NCBI GenBank assembly: GCA_965218625.1
Contig: CBDCLG010000016.1
Span: 434,001-498,000, forward strand
Direction: 5' to 3'
Source of the DNA: Bin5 sp965218625
GTDB taxonomy: Bacteria > Chloroflexota > Anaerolineae > Caldilineales > Caldilineaceae
DNA length: 64,000 nt
In this document: positions 36,007 to 44,371 of the stretch, in pieces
Position numbering within the stretch: position 1 is the first letter of the stretch
Layout of the letters: each line of letters starts with the position of its first letter
The notes under the pieces: model-generated
Databases searched by the model: none
Told to the model about the DNA's origin: nothing
The model's input: only the letters and a program-made list of their open reading frames with translations
Translations under genes and position numbers: made by a program

Positions 36007-36840
36007 CTAGCCGAAGCGACCGGTGATGTAGTCTTCCGTGCTCTTCTGCCCGGGATTGGTAAAGACTTTCTCGGTGTCGTCGAACTCGATCAGATGACCG
36101 GTTCGATTGTCATCCACGCTGAAAAAGGCCGTGAAATCGGAGATGCGCGCCGCCTGCTGCATGTTGTGGGTAACCACGATAATCGTATACCTCTCAGACA
36201 GCTCATTCATCAGGTCTTCGATTCGTAAGGTGGCAATTGGATCCAGTGCCGAAGCCGGTTCGTCCATCAGGATAATCTCCGGTTCGACTGCGATGGCGCG
36301 TGCGATGCAGAGCCGCTGCTGCTGACCGCCGGAAAGCCCGAGCGCGCTCTGCTGGAGCTTGTCCTTCACTTCCTCCCACAGCGCGGCCGACCGCAACGCC
36401 CGCTCCACCATCTCGTCCATGTCGCCGCGAAAGCCGTTGATGCGCGTGCCCCAGGCAACGTTTTCGTAGATCGACTTCGGAAAGGGATTCGCCTTCTGAA
36501 ACACCATTCCGATGCGGCGCCGCACCTCCACCGGGTCCACGTTTGCGTCATAAATGTTATGGCCATGAAACCTGACCTCGCCTTCGATGCGTGCGCCCGT
36601 TATCAGGTCGTTCATGCGGTTGTAACAGCGCAAGACCGTGCTCTTGCCACAGCCCGACGGGCCGATTATGGCGGTAATCTTGTTTGTAGGCACCTTCATA
36701 TGCACGTCGCGCACAGCGCAGAAGTCACCGTAAAAGACGCTCATTGCGTCGGCCTCGATCGCGTATCTGCCGTTGCCGTTCGCAGTCGCCGCACTGCTTC
36801 CCGCCTGGGCCTGGCCCGGTCGTTCAATGGCGATTGTCAT
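36007..36840 (-). CDS. pstB: Phosphate ABC transporter ATP-binding protein
   Basis: ATPase of the high-affinity phosphate importer, 277 residues. Walker A is GPSGCGKST, the Q-loop lies in GMVFQKANPFPKS, the signature is LSGGQQQR, Walker B is IILMDEPASALDP and the switch His is in VVTHNMQQAARI. These segments match PstB closely. It has a 20-residue Ala/Gly-rich N-terminal extension. It is 19 bases downstream of pstA and 30 bases upstream of the arsC-like gene. Confidence 0.98.
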   Translation of the reverse strand: MTIAIERPGQAQAGSSAATANGNGRYAIEADAMSVFYGDFCAVRDVHMKVPTNKITAIIGPSGCGKSTVLRCYNRMNDLITGARIEGEVRFHGHNIYDANVDPVEVRRRIGMVFQKANPFPKSIYENVAWGTRINGFRGDMDEMVERALRSAALWEEVKDKLQQSALGLSGGQQQRLCIARAIAVEPEIILMDEPASALDPIATLRIEDLMNELSERYTIIVVTHNMQQAARISDFTAFFSVDDNRTGHLIEFDDTEKVFTNPGQKSTEDYITGRFG

Positions 36841-36859
36841 GATTCGTGATACTCCTTCA

Positions 36860-38152
36860 CTAGGCGTTGGCCCGGTTGCGGTTGAAGCGATTGCGCAAGA
36901 GCACCGCGGAGGCGTTCAGGGTCAAAAGCAGGACGAGCAGGACCAGAATTGCCGCTGCGGCGAGATTGCGATACTCATCCTGCGGCCGCGAGGTCCACTG
37001 GTAGATCTGGATCGGCAGCACAGTGAACTTGGAGAATGGTCCGCTTGGGTCCATCGCGATGAACGTGGACGCGCCCACAACCACCAGCGGCGCAGTCTCG
37101 CCAATGGCGCGGCTGACCGCCAGAATCGTCCCTGTCAAAACGCCGGGCATGGCGCTCGGCAGTACGTGGTGCCAAATTACCTGCCAGTGGGTGGCGCCAA
37201 GGCCAAAGCCGGCCTGGCGCAGGGAAATGGGGACCGCCCGGATCGCTTCCTGGCCGTTGATAATAATGAGCGGCAGGATCAGCAGGCCCAAGGTAAGACC
37301 AGCTGAGATGATGGTGCGCCCGTTGGCGGTCGTATCGCCGCCGCTCAGAAACGCGCCGCTTGTAATAAACTCCATCATCCGTACAAAAATTGCCAGCCCC
37401 AACATGCCGTAGACGATCGACGGTACGCCGGCCAGGTTGTTGATGTTCGTCTGTATCAGGCGGTTGAGGAACCGCTCCTTGCGCGCATACTCTTCCAGGT
37501 AGATTGCGGCCCCTACCCCGACAGGAAACGAAAACAGTATGGTGATGGCAACAACCCACAAGGAGCCGAATATCGCGGTGCGCACGCCGGCGCGCAGCGG
37601 CTCGCTCGACTGAGATTTGGAGATGAAACTGGCCGTCAGCCAGCTGCGAAAGTAGACTTCCGATCCGGGAAACCTCTCTTCGGCTTCCGCCATAATGCTG
37701 CCTCGGGCGAAAACTGAGTCGAATAGCCCCCAGGTGGCCTCCACTTGCGGCTCGACCACCCTTTCCAGGATCAGCTCGTGCACGTTTTCCCGGCTGCGTT
37801 CGGCAAAAGGCATGTCGTGCTCGTAGCGCCTCATCAGACCGCTGGAGATATTGGCCTCCAGGATCTGCACCAGGTTCTCCTTGGGCAGCTCGTTCAACGG
37901 TACGCCGTCCACCGCCAGCTCGGCCGGATCGATCTCGTTGACAATGGCGACATAGCCGAATGACTGGTTGACAATGTTGAGGAGCAACGCGCACAGGGCA
38001 ACGATGCCGGAAAGCATCGCCGCTTGAAAGATCAGCGCCCAGGCGCGTCCACGACGCCGGCGCGTTCTGACCTGTTTGTGAAAGGTCTCACCGGAGGGCA
38101 TCAGACCGGCGCCAGGCTCCGATGCGTGCTGGGATGATTGAAGCGCCATCAT
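36860..38152 (-). CDS. pstA: Phosphate ABC transporter permease PstA
   Basis: Inner-membrane permease of 430 residues, longer than the usual 280-300. A large periplasmic or extracellular insert of about 150 residues follows the first membrane helix (near residue 40-65). The transporter core starts about residue 195 (GVRTAIFGSLWVVAITILFSFPVGVGAAIYLEEYA) and has the EAA-type coupling loop SLRQAGFGLGATHWQVIWHHVLPSAMPGVLTG. ATG 38152 overlaps the pstC stop as ATGA; a second ATG follows directly at 38149. Long PstA proteins of this form occur in several Chloroflexota and cyanobacteria. Confidence 0.95.
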   Translation of the reverse strand: MMALQSSQHASEPGAGLMPSGETFHKQVRTRRRRGRAWALIFQAAMLSGIVALCALLLNIVNQSFGYVAIVNEIDPAELAVDGVPLNELPKENLVQILEANISSGLMRRYEHDMPFAERSRENVHELILERVVEPQVEATWGLFDSVFARGSIMAEAEERFPGSEVYFRSWLTASFISKSQSSEPLRAGVRTAIFGSLWVVAITILFSFPVGVGAAIYLEEYARKERFLNRLIQTNINNLAGVPSIVYGMLGLAIFVRMMEFITSGAFLSGGDTTANGRTIISAGLTLGLLILPLIIINGQEAIRAVPISLRQAGFGLGATHWQVIWHHVLPSAMPGVLTGTILAVSRAIGETAPLVVVGASTFIAMDPSGPFSKFTVLPIQIYQWTSRPQDEYRNLAAAAILVLLVLLLTLNASAVLLRNRFNRNRANA

Positions 38153-39159
38153 TCGTACTCCTCGCGGAAGCGGCGCACGATCCACTGGCTGAGAATGTTG
38201 AGACCGAGCGTCATGAGGAAAAGCATGAGGCCGATGGCAAAAATGCTGTTGTAATCAATCGAGTCGTAACTGAGGTCGCCCCCGCTGATGCGAACGATAT
38301 GGCCGGTCATGGTCTCGGCCGCACGGAAGGGCGAGAAGGTGAAATTCGGGCCGGCGCCGGCGGCAATCGCCACAATCATCGTCTCGCCTATCGCTCTTGA
38401 TATGGCAACGATGAACGCAGCAGCGACGCCGGAGAGGGCCGCTGGAAGAACGATTCGCAGCGCAGTTTCAAGCCGCGTCGCCCCCAATCCGTACGAGGCC
38501 TGCCGCAGCGAACCCGGGACGGCGCTCAGTGCGTCCTCGCTCATCGAACTGACCAGTGGAATCACGAGAATACCGACTACGATCCCGGCTGAAGCCGTGT
38601 TGTAAATCTCAACCAGGTCGCGTCCAAAGAGCGTCCGTAGTAGCGGCGTCATAAACGTCAGGGCAAAGTAGCCGTAGACAACCGTAGGGATGCCTGCCAG
38701 AACTTCCAGGATGGGCTTCAGAATTGAACGCGTGCGGTGCCCGGCATATTCGCTGAGATAGATGGCGATAAAGAGGCCCAGCGGCAGTGCCACAAGCATC
38801 GCGATTAAACTGACCATGACCGTGGACGTGACCAAAGGCCAGATGCCGAACCAGCCAATCGCCGGCTGCCACTCGGTCCCGCCGAAGAACTTGAGCAGGT
38901 TCACCTCTTGGTTGGCGAAGAACAACAATGATTCCCGCCCAAGCACAAAGACAATGCCAACCGTGGTCAGGATCGAGATGGCGCCGCAGAGGAAGAGGAA
39001 TGCCCGGATGATCGTTTCCGTGAAGCGCGGCTTGCGCCTCAGATCAAGGTCCGGGCCGCCGCCGAGGACGGATTGCACCTGGCTGTCAGCGCCCGGCATG
39101 GGCGGGCGCATTGATTCTGCTGAAATGGCAGCCTGCGCGACAGGCGCCGATTGAGTCAT
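38149..39159 (-). CDS. pstC: Phosphate ABC transporter permease PstC
   Basis: Permease of 336 residues with six main membrane helices. LPLGLFIAIYLSEYAGHRTRSILKPILEVLAGIP and the coupling loop SLRQASYGLGATRLETALRIVLPAALSGVAAAF are typical of PstC, as is RAIGETMIVAIAAG. The start ATG 39159 follows GGAAGGA. It pairs with PstA (overlapping ATGA junction) to form the phosphate channel. A 264-base gap with a strong hairpin separates it from pstS. Confidence 0.96.
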   Translation of the reverse strand: MTQSAPVAQAAISAESMRPPMPGADSQVQSVLGGGPDLDLRRKPRFTETIIRAFLFLCGAISILTTVGIVFVLGRESLLFFANQEVNLLKFFGGTEWQPAIGWFGIWPLVTSTVMVSLIAMLVALPLGLFIAIYLSEYAGHRTRSILKPILEVLAGIPTVVYGYFALTFMTPLLRTLFGRDLVEIYNTASAGIVVGILVIPLVSSMSEDALSAVPGSLRQASYGLGATRLETALRIVLPAALSGVAAAFIVAISRAIGETMIVAIAAGAGPNFTFSPFRAAETMTGHIVRISGGDLSYDSIDYNSIFAIGLMLFLMTLGLNILSQWIVRRFREEYE

Positions 39160-39340
39160 GATTCCTTCCCGTTTCTTCACTGGCTCCCGCCCACGCACTC
39201 TGAGGTCCTGCCGGCTGTCTTTCGGACCGAAACCTGCCTGATTTCGGCGCAGCGCCAAGAGTTCGCCGGGAACAAATCCGTCTCGCAGGGGGCTGCCCTC
39301 CTGGCCGCCCCTATTCTACTCAAACACCTACCTATGGGAA

Positions 39341-39374
39341 AGTTGGGGAAGGGGCCGGACCCCCCTCCCCAACT
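39341..39374 (-). terminator. Intercistronic hairpin between pstS and pstC
   Basis: Stem AGTTGGGGA/TCCCCAACT extended by G4/C4 with one mismatch and a GGAC-type loop, 50 bases after the pstS stop. Only a short T3 follows. Such hairpins between the binding-protein gene and the permease genes typically leave more pstS than pstC message, by partial termination or by blocking 3' decay. Confidence 0.65.
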
Positions 39375-39423
39375 CTCTTTGCAACAATTCAAGCGGCCGG
39401 CGAGAAGCGGGCGATTTCCACTG

Positions 39424-40431
39424 CTACTCCATCGCCTTCATCGCGTTCAACAGGCTCTGCTTGGCGGCTTCGAGCACGGAGGCTTCGGCCGGGAAGTAGC
39501 CGGCGCGTTCGATCTCTTCGTTGACGTAGGTCAGGTAGAAGTTGATGAAGGCGGCGATCTGCGGCTTCTCGGCCATGATGCCGGCGTCCGAGTAGATGAA
39601 CAGCGGTCTGGCGAGCGGGTAGCTGGCGTTGTCGACGTTTTCGGCGGTTGCCTGGACGTCGTTGAGGGCGACGATCTTCAGCGCTTCGGCATTTTCCTGG
39701 TAGTAGGCATAGCCGAAGTAGCCGATAGCGTAGGGGCTGCCGGTGACGCCCTGGACGAGGACGTTGTCATCCTCGGAGAACTGGATGGCGTCGGCGCGCA
39801 GGATCGGCTCCTTGTCCTTGTCGAAGACCTCTTCGACGAAGTAGTCGAAGGTGCCGCTGTCGGTGCCGGGGCTGAAGCGCTGGATCGGTTCATCCGGCCA
39901 TTCCGGGTTGACATCGGCCCAGGTGACGGCGGTGGAGAAGGCGAGCGCCAGCTGCTCCATCGTCAGGTTGTTGACGAAGTCGTTTTCTTTGCTGACGGTG
40001 ACGGCAAGGGCGTCGGCGCCGACGCGGAACTCGATCGGGATGCGGTCGATGGCGGCGCAGGACTCACGTTCGGAGTCTTTGATGGGGCGGCTGGCATTGG
40101 AGACGTCGGACTCACCGGCGACGCAAAAGCGTTCGAAGCCGGCGCCGCTGCCGATGCTGTCGACGGTGATGTTGTCCGGGTAGCCCTCGTCCCTGAAACG
40201 TTCGGCCATGGCCTCGGACAAGGGGAAGACGGTGGAGCTGCCGGCAGTGATGATGTCGCCCGTTACCTCAAGCGGATTCACCTCGGGCAGACCGTCCATC
40301 GACTCTCCGGCGGACATCGACTCTTCGACCGCAGCAGGCTCCGCGGCAGGTTCCGCCTCATCATCGGAACCACCGCATGCAGCCAATAGCAGAGCCACAA
40401 TCAGCAAAAGGACGAACAGGTATCGACGCAT
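39424..40431 (-). CDS. pstS: Phosphate-binding lipoprotein PstS
   Basis: Extracytoplasmic phosphate-binding protein of 335 residues. The signal peptide MRRYLFVLLLIVALLLAAC ends in a lipobox, followed by an Asp/Glu/Ala-rich linker. Phosphate-binding loops are visible as AGSSTVFPLSEAMAERF, SIGSGAGFERFCVAGESDVSNASRP and SPGTDSGTFDYF. The chosen ATG 40431 follows GGAGCAAAA. Another in-frame ATG at 40503 has an even better AGGAG site and would add 24 residues before the signal peptide. It is the first gene of pstSCAB-arsC-phoU, with a GTTAA array 134-203 bases upstream. Confidence 0.96.
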   Translation of the reverse strand: MRRYLFVLLLIVALLLAACGGSDDEAEPAAEPAAVEESMSAGESMDGLPEVNPLEVTGDIITAGSSTVFPLSEAMAERFRDEGYPDNITVDSIGSGAGFERFCVAGESDVSNASRPIKDSERESCAAIDRIPIEFRVGADALAVTVSKENDFVNNLTMEQLALAFSTAVTWADVNPEWPDEPIQRFSPGTDSGTFDYFVEEVFDKDKEPILRADAIQFSEDDNVLVQGVTGSPYAIGYFGYAYYQENAEALKIVALNDVQATAENVDNASYPLARPLFIYSDAGIMAEKPQIAAFINFYLTYVNEEIERAGYFPAEASVLEAAKQSLLNAMKAME

Positions 40432-40548
40432 TTTTGCTCCTTCGACAGGTGCTGGAATGGTGAAACTGGCATTCGGCGGCAGACGGTCTCCGCCTGCAGC
40501 CATGGTTCTCCTATGGACAAGAGGCGCTTCGCGGGCCTCTTCACGAAC

Positions 40549-40634
40549 AGTCTAGCCATGGCAGGTTAATGGCCCGTGATGAAACGAACTGCTGAAGTTA
40601 AGTACCCTTTTCCAAACCGTTAAGAGTTGGTTAA
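40549..40634 (-). promoter_or_regulatory. Pho-box-like array and -10 upstream of pstS
   Basis: Four GTTAA copies (TTAAC on the transcribed strand) begin at 40565, 40597, 40619 and 40630, spaced 32, 22 and 11 bases. Apart from one base this is the 11-bp helical phase of PhoP-type Pho boxes. A possible -10 TAGACT lies at 40554-40549, downstream of the array with no clear -35, as expected for an activated promoter. Confidence 0.6.
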
Positions 40635-40692
40635 CGGCCGCGAAGTGCCATTGACGCTATATCCCGCTGCCGGGCGAACCGTAGCAACGCCC

Positions 40693-41154
40693 CTAGAACC
40701 GCGCTGCCGGAATCCTGTACAGCAAGCGCAACAGTTCCTGCCGTCCGGTCGGGTCTTCGAAGGCAAGCGCCATCGCGTCCAGCTCGCGCCGCACCTCAGG
40801 TGCACTGTCCAGCCTCAGCAGCTCTCCGGCGGCTGTAAGCAGACCGGCCTGCTCAAGCTCCCCGATCACTTCCTCAAGCGTGGGCGCGTCGGCGAACGTG
40901 ACCTGGCGGATGTACTCGCGGCTGATGAGGCGTTGTTTTGAGTGCCGGTGCACAAAGAGTAGAAACCAAATCTTGTGGTACAAGTCGATTCTCCGCTGCC
41001 GCATGAATCTCTCAAGCGAGTCAGGCAACTTTGGCCGTCCGGCCTTTCGATTGGACTTCGGCGGTTGAGCAACTTGACCCGGTTCATTCAGCTCCGCAAC
41101 TGCTGCGCGCGGGCCTTGCTCCGCAATCTGTTGGGTGTGTGGGATTTTCTTCAT
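40693..41154 (-). CDS. Hypothetical protein, AT-hook-like N-terminus
   Basis: Protein of 153 residues that I do not recognise. The first 40 residues are polar and probably disordered, ending in a basic RKAGRPKLP stretch that resembles an AT-hook. The rest is mostly helical, with basic segments (RFMRQRRIDLYHKIWFLLFVHRHSKQRLI) and a possible winged-helix part (TLEEVIGELEQAGLLTAAGELLRL). A DNA-binding role is therefore possible. It lies between the response-regulator stump and the phosphate operon, on the same strand and 262 bases before the pstS start. Confidence 0.55.
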   Translation of the reverse strand: MKKIPHTQQIAEQGPRAAVAELNEPGQVAQPPKSNRKAGRPKLPDSLERFMRQRRIDLYHKIWFLLFVHRHSKQRLISREYIRQVTFADAPTLEEVIGELEQAGLLTAAGELLRLDSAPEVRRELDAMALAFEDPTGRQELLRLLYRIPAARF

Positions 41155-41214
41155 AACACATGGCAGGATAAGCCGCCGCGGTTAATGCGGCGTACGGGGC
41201 CTGCAAATGGCAAT

Positions 41215-41340
41215 TTAGGATTCGGTTAAGAAACGATTAGGAGGAAATTGGGGTGGAGAAAAAAGCGCGAGCAGATTGTATTTAAGCGTCTCCAGCAGAG
41301 TCGGCTCATCTTCAACAACCAGGAGCTTTGTCTTGTTCAC
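41215..41340 (-). pseudogene. Truncated response-regulator receiver domain (PhoP/PhoB-like stump)
   Basis: A short frame of 41 codons starting at GTG 41340 translates VNKTKLLVVEDEPTLLETLKYNL, the exact beginning of an OmpR/PhoB-family receiver domain (first strand, the acidic DE pair and helix 1). After about 23 residues the similarity stops and the frame ends at TAA (41217-41215). The phospho-accepting Asp, the rest of the receiver and the DNA-binding domain are missing. No sensor kinase is nearby. It looks like the 5' remnant of a phosphate-type response regulator left by a deletion upstream of pst. It is below the size that gene finders usually report. Confidence 0.7.
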
Positions 41341-41386
41341 GGCGTGGATCTCGCACGCCCTTGGATGGCCGCAATCTGTACAGTTG

Positions 41387-43069
41387 TCACTGCAGCGTGA
41401 CCGTTTCGTGAATTGAACCGGCGCGGTCGCTCAGAACACGGATCCCGACCTCCTGCCCGGGTGCGCCCCGCAGGACCCATTCCGTCCAGGCCCGGTTGTC
41501 GGTCGGGCTGGCCGCGTAGAGGGCGCTGACCGAGAGCCTGCTGCTGCGCCCCTGCAGGTGCCCCAGCTCCGTCTTCTCCTGGCCGCTCAGAATCCGCGCC
41601 GTATCCGGCAGAACGAGCTCGACGCGCACAGGCCGCGCAGCCTTACGCGATCGGCCATGCTCGCTCGTACACGTCGGCAGGAATCCGCTATTCTCGACGA
41701 CCAGGCGAATACGAAAATCGCCTGAATCGGAAAGTCGCTCCACCTCCACTGTGTGCAGGGTCAACCGCGGCAGCATATCGGCCAGCGCAAGCGCGTAGGC
41801 CGTGTTCATCTCGGCCTCCTCGCCTATCAGACTTGGCGGCGGATTGCGCCACGTGTACATCTGGTCGTAGCCGCCGATCTCGACCGCACCCAGCTGCGGA
41901 TGCTCGAAAGGATACCAGGCCACGTACGGCTGCCCTTCTCCGTTCTCCTCCAGCCAGTTCAGAATCCTGACGTCTTCTTCGTGCGGATGTTTGCGGAACC
42001 ACTCGATAAAGTCCCTGTCCTTGACCCCGGCGCGGCCCGGCAGGTCCCACAGCTCGATCGTAAAGGAAAAAATGCCCAGATGATCGTACACCCAGTCGTC
42101 AAACGCTCCGGTCGTGACCTTTTTGGGATGATAGCGGAAGCCATGATACACCGACAAACAGGGATAGCTCGTCAACTCCTTGCCCCGTTCCCCCATCAGC
42201 TCAAACACCCACAAGTCGCCGGTCTCCATCGTGTCGTCGGGCCTGGTGCTGAAGGGCCTGAGGATGACACCGCTCTGTGTGTGGTAGGTCAGGGCAAGGT
42301 TTATGTTGTTGTGCCGGCTTATGAATTCCACCGCCGCACGGATCTCCCGTTCCGAGGTCGGAAAGGGCCCGGCGCCCGCCTGCGTCGAATCCGGCTGCCA
42401 CTCGAAGGGGAAGTTACGGTTGAAGTCCAACCCCTGCAACGGCCGCGCAACCTTGATTTTCACGCCGTCGTAGTCTTCCATTCTGCCTTCCGGCAACAGC
42501 CTGTAGAACGTCCCTTCCTGCTCGTCCGGACCCCGCTTCTCCATCAGGCGGCTCTCCAGGGAGCTGACCTTCCAGTCACCGTTCGGGTCGGGGACCCGCA
42601 TCTGCAGAATCCGGCCGTCGCCGTCTATATCCTCTTCGTGCAGCCCTGCCTCAGGCTCGCCGTAGGGAAAGGGCCGCGTCCCCGACCGAATGTAGCGCGG
42701 CTGGCCGGCCAGTGCCCAGGCCGCGCCGTCCGGGTTCAGCCGCGGCACAATGTAAAAGGCAGTGGCGTCGAGCAGGCGTGTGCAGCGCGCGTCGCTGCCG
42801 TATCGGCTCAACAGCGTATGAGCAATGTGGAGGGCGACCGTCGTTCCGGCCACCTCCGTGGCGTGGATGTTTGCGTCGATCCATACGGCCGGCTTGTCCG
42901 CCGGTGCGCCGGTCTCCTCGTTGGTCAGGGTGAGAAGAGGGATTGCCTTGCCCTCGTGGCTCTTCCCCAGCTCGGAAACCTTAACCAGCTGCGGAAAACT
43001 CCGGGCCCAGCCGTTGGCAACGGCGTCCAATTCTTCATTGTTGAAATAGCGATTGAAGTCGATCGACAT
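41387..43069 (-). CDS. M14-family zinc carboxypeptidase
   Basis: Metallocarboxypeptidase of about 560 residues. Zinc ligands lie in DANIHATEVAG (H-x-x-E) and, after about 125 residues, LALTYHTQSGVILRP (His). Substrate-binding residues are in VPRLNPDGAAWAL, and the catalytic Glu lies in FSFTIELWDLPGRAG. No signal peptide is seen. A C-terminal region of about 120 residues looks like a beta-sandwich. The ATG at 43069 is preferred (GGTGGAG just upstream); an ATG at 43090 is in frame. The next gene upstream on the same strand encodes an M20 peptidase, so the two may share a transcript. Confidence 0.88.
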   Translation of the reverse strand: MSIDFNRYFNNEELDAVANGWARSFPQLVKVSELGKSHEGKAIPLLTLTNEETGAPADKPAVWIDANIHATEVAGTTVALHIAHTLLSRYGSDARCTRLLDATAFYIVPRLNPDGAAWALAGQPRYIRSGTRPFPYGEPEAGLHEEDIDGDGRILQMRVPDPNGDWKVSSLESRLMEKRGPDEQEGTFYRLLPEGRMEDYDGVKIKVARPLQGLDFNRNFPFEWQPDSTQAGAGPFPTSEREIRAAVEFISRHNNINLALTYHTQSGVILRPFSTRPDDTMETGDLWVFELMGERGKELTSYPCLSVYHGFRYHPKKVTTGAFDDWVYDHLGIFSFTIELWDLPGRAGVKDRDFIEWFRKHPHEEDVRILNWLEENGEGQPYVAWYPFEHPQLGAVEIGGYDQMYTWRNPPPSLIGEEAEMNTAYALALADMLPRLTLHTVEVERLSDSGDFRIRLVVENSGFLPTCTSEHGRSRKAARPVRVELVLPDTARILSGQEKTELGHLQGRSSRLSVSALYAASPTDNRAWTEWVLRGAPGQEVGIRVLSDRAGSIHETVTLQ

Positions 43070-43138
43070 GGCTCCACCAAGTGTGTTCATGTCCGCGGCG
43101 CGCGGCGCGTAATCCTGTCTATCGCGCGCCCAAACTGT

Positions 43139-44299
43139 TCAAAGCGAGAGTTCGACCAGGAGTGCAGTCAGGAGCGCCGCGCGCTCGCCGATCTTGTCAA
43201 CCTCGATGTGTTCATGGTCGGCGTGGGCGCCGTGCCCCGGGAGGCCCAGCCCGTCGAGCGTGGGAACGCCAAGCGCGCCGGTCAGGTTGCCGTCGCTGCC
43301 CCCGCCTGTCCCTCCCTCCTGCAGGTCCAGGCCAAGGGCACGGCCGATCGTCCGCGCCTGCTTGAACAGGTCGCCTGTGACATTTCGTTCCAGCGGCGGG
43401 CGGCTCACACCGCCGGTCACCTGCACTTTCGTACCTTCGAGCGCTGGCTCCAGGGCTTGGATGGCCGCGCCAACCCGCTCCATTTCGGCACTGGTCCACG
43501 CCCGCACGTCGATGCGCGCCTCGGCGTGGGCTGCCACCACGTTCGGGCGCGTCCCCGCGCTGACGACGCCGACATTGACCGTCGTCCCCACTTCCAGATC
43601 GGTAAGGCCATGGAGGGCCAGGATCTGGTGTGCAAGCTCCTGCACAGCACTGACACCCTTCTCCGGCTCGACGCCCGCGTGCGCGGCGCGGCCGCTGATC
43701 GTCAGCGCGAAATGTCCGCCGCCCTTGCGCGTCGTTTTGAGCACGCCGCCCGGCAAGGGCGGTTCCAGCACCAGCACATAGGCCGCGCGACCGGCTTCGT
43801 CTTCTATCAACTGCCGCGACGTCTGGCTGCCTACCTCCTCGTCCGAGGTCACCAGGACAGTTACCGGGCGAGGAAGCCGCAGGTTGAGCGCCTGCACGCC
43901 CCTCACCACATACTCTGCAAGCGCAAGACTCGACTGCATGTCGAAGATGCCGGGACCGTAGGCCCAGCCTTGTTCATCGACCCGAAACGGGTGCGTATCA
44001 AGCGAGCCGACCGGCCACACCGTGTCATAGTGGCAGAGGATCAGCGCCGGCGCGGCAGCGCGGTCTCCGACATGGGCGGGGTCTGTGAATTGGGCGCGGA
44101 TATGATTGCCGCGCGTCGCATTGGAGATGATCTCCGTCTCCAGCCCGGCATCCGAGTAGCGGCCGGCCAACTTCGCGGCGAAGACGTCCAGACGATTCTT
44201 GTCATCGGTGGGCGTCTCCTCCACCACCAATTCGCCGATGGCCTCAAGAATCTCTCGCTTGCGGCACCGGTAGTATTCGATCAGTTGCTGTGGGTCCAC
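43139..44299 (-). CDS. M20-family metallopeptidase, CPG2/glutamate carboxypeptidase-like
   Basis: Zinc exopeptidase of 386 residues. Metal-binding motifs are LILCHYDTVWPVGS, GPGIFDMQSSLAL and the acid pair TSDEEVGS, with the last His in GHGAHADHEHIEV. The dimerisation lid lies between residues about 185 and 295 (GRAAHAGVEPEKGVSAVQELA). The pattern is that of the CPG2 type, which removes C-terminal Glu or acts on N-acyl amino acids. The start is GTG 44299, preceded by AGGAG. The M14 peptidase gene lies 69 bases downstream. Confidence 0.9.
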   Translation of the reverse strand: MDPQQLIEYYRCRKREILEAIGELVVEETPTDDKNRLDVFAAKLAGRYSDAGLETEIISNATRGNHIRAQFTDPAHVGDRAAAPALILCHYDTVWPVGSLDTHPFRVDEQGWAYGPGIFDMQSSLALAEYVVRGVQALNLRLPRPVTVLVTSDEEVGSQTSRQLIEDEAGRAAYVLVLEPPLPGGVLKTTRKGGGHFALTISGRAAHAGVEPEKGVSAVQELAHQILALHGLTDLEVGTTVNVGVVSAGTRPNVVAAHAEARIDVRAWTSAEMERVGAAIQALEPALEGTKVQVTGGVSRPPLERNVTGDLFKQARTIGRALGLDLQEGGTGGGSDGNLTGALGVPTLDGLGLPGHGAHADHEHIEVDKIGERAALLTALLVELSL

Positions 44300-44371
44300 G
44301 CAACTCTCCTGCTTGCGGATGGTAACGAGGCTGACGCCGGCCGCACGGTCCCAGCTGGCGGCGGCCGAACC

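Noticed and set aside
39151..40389. 412-codon open frame on the plus strand
   Set aside because: It is antisense to pstS, whose lipoprotein signal and phosphate-binding motifs are clear; the frame arises from high GC.
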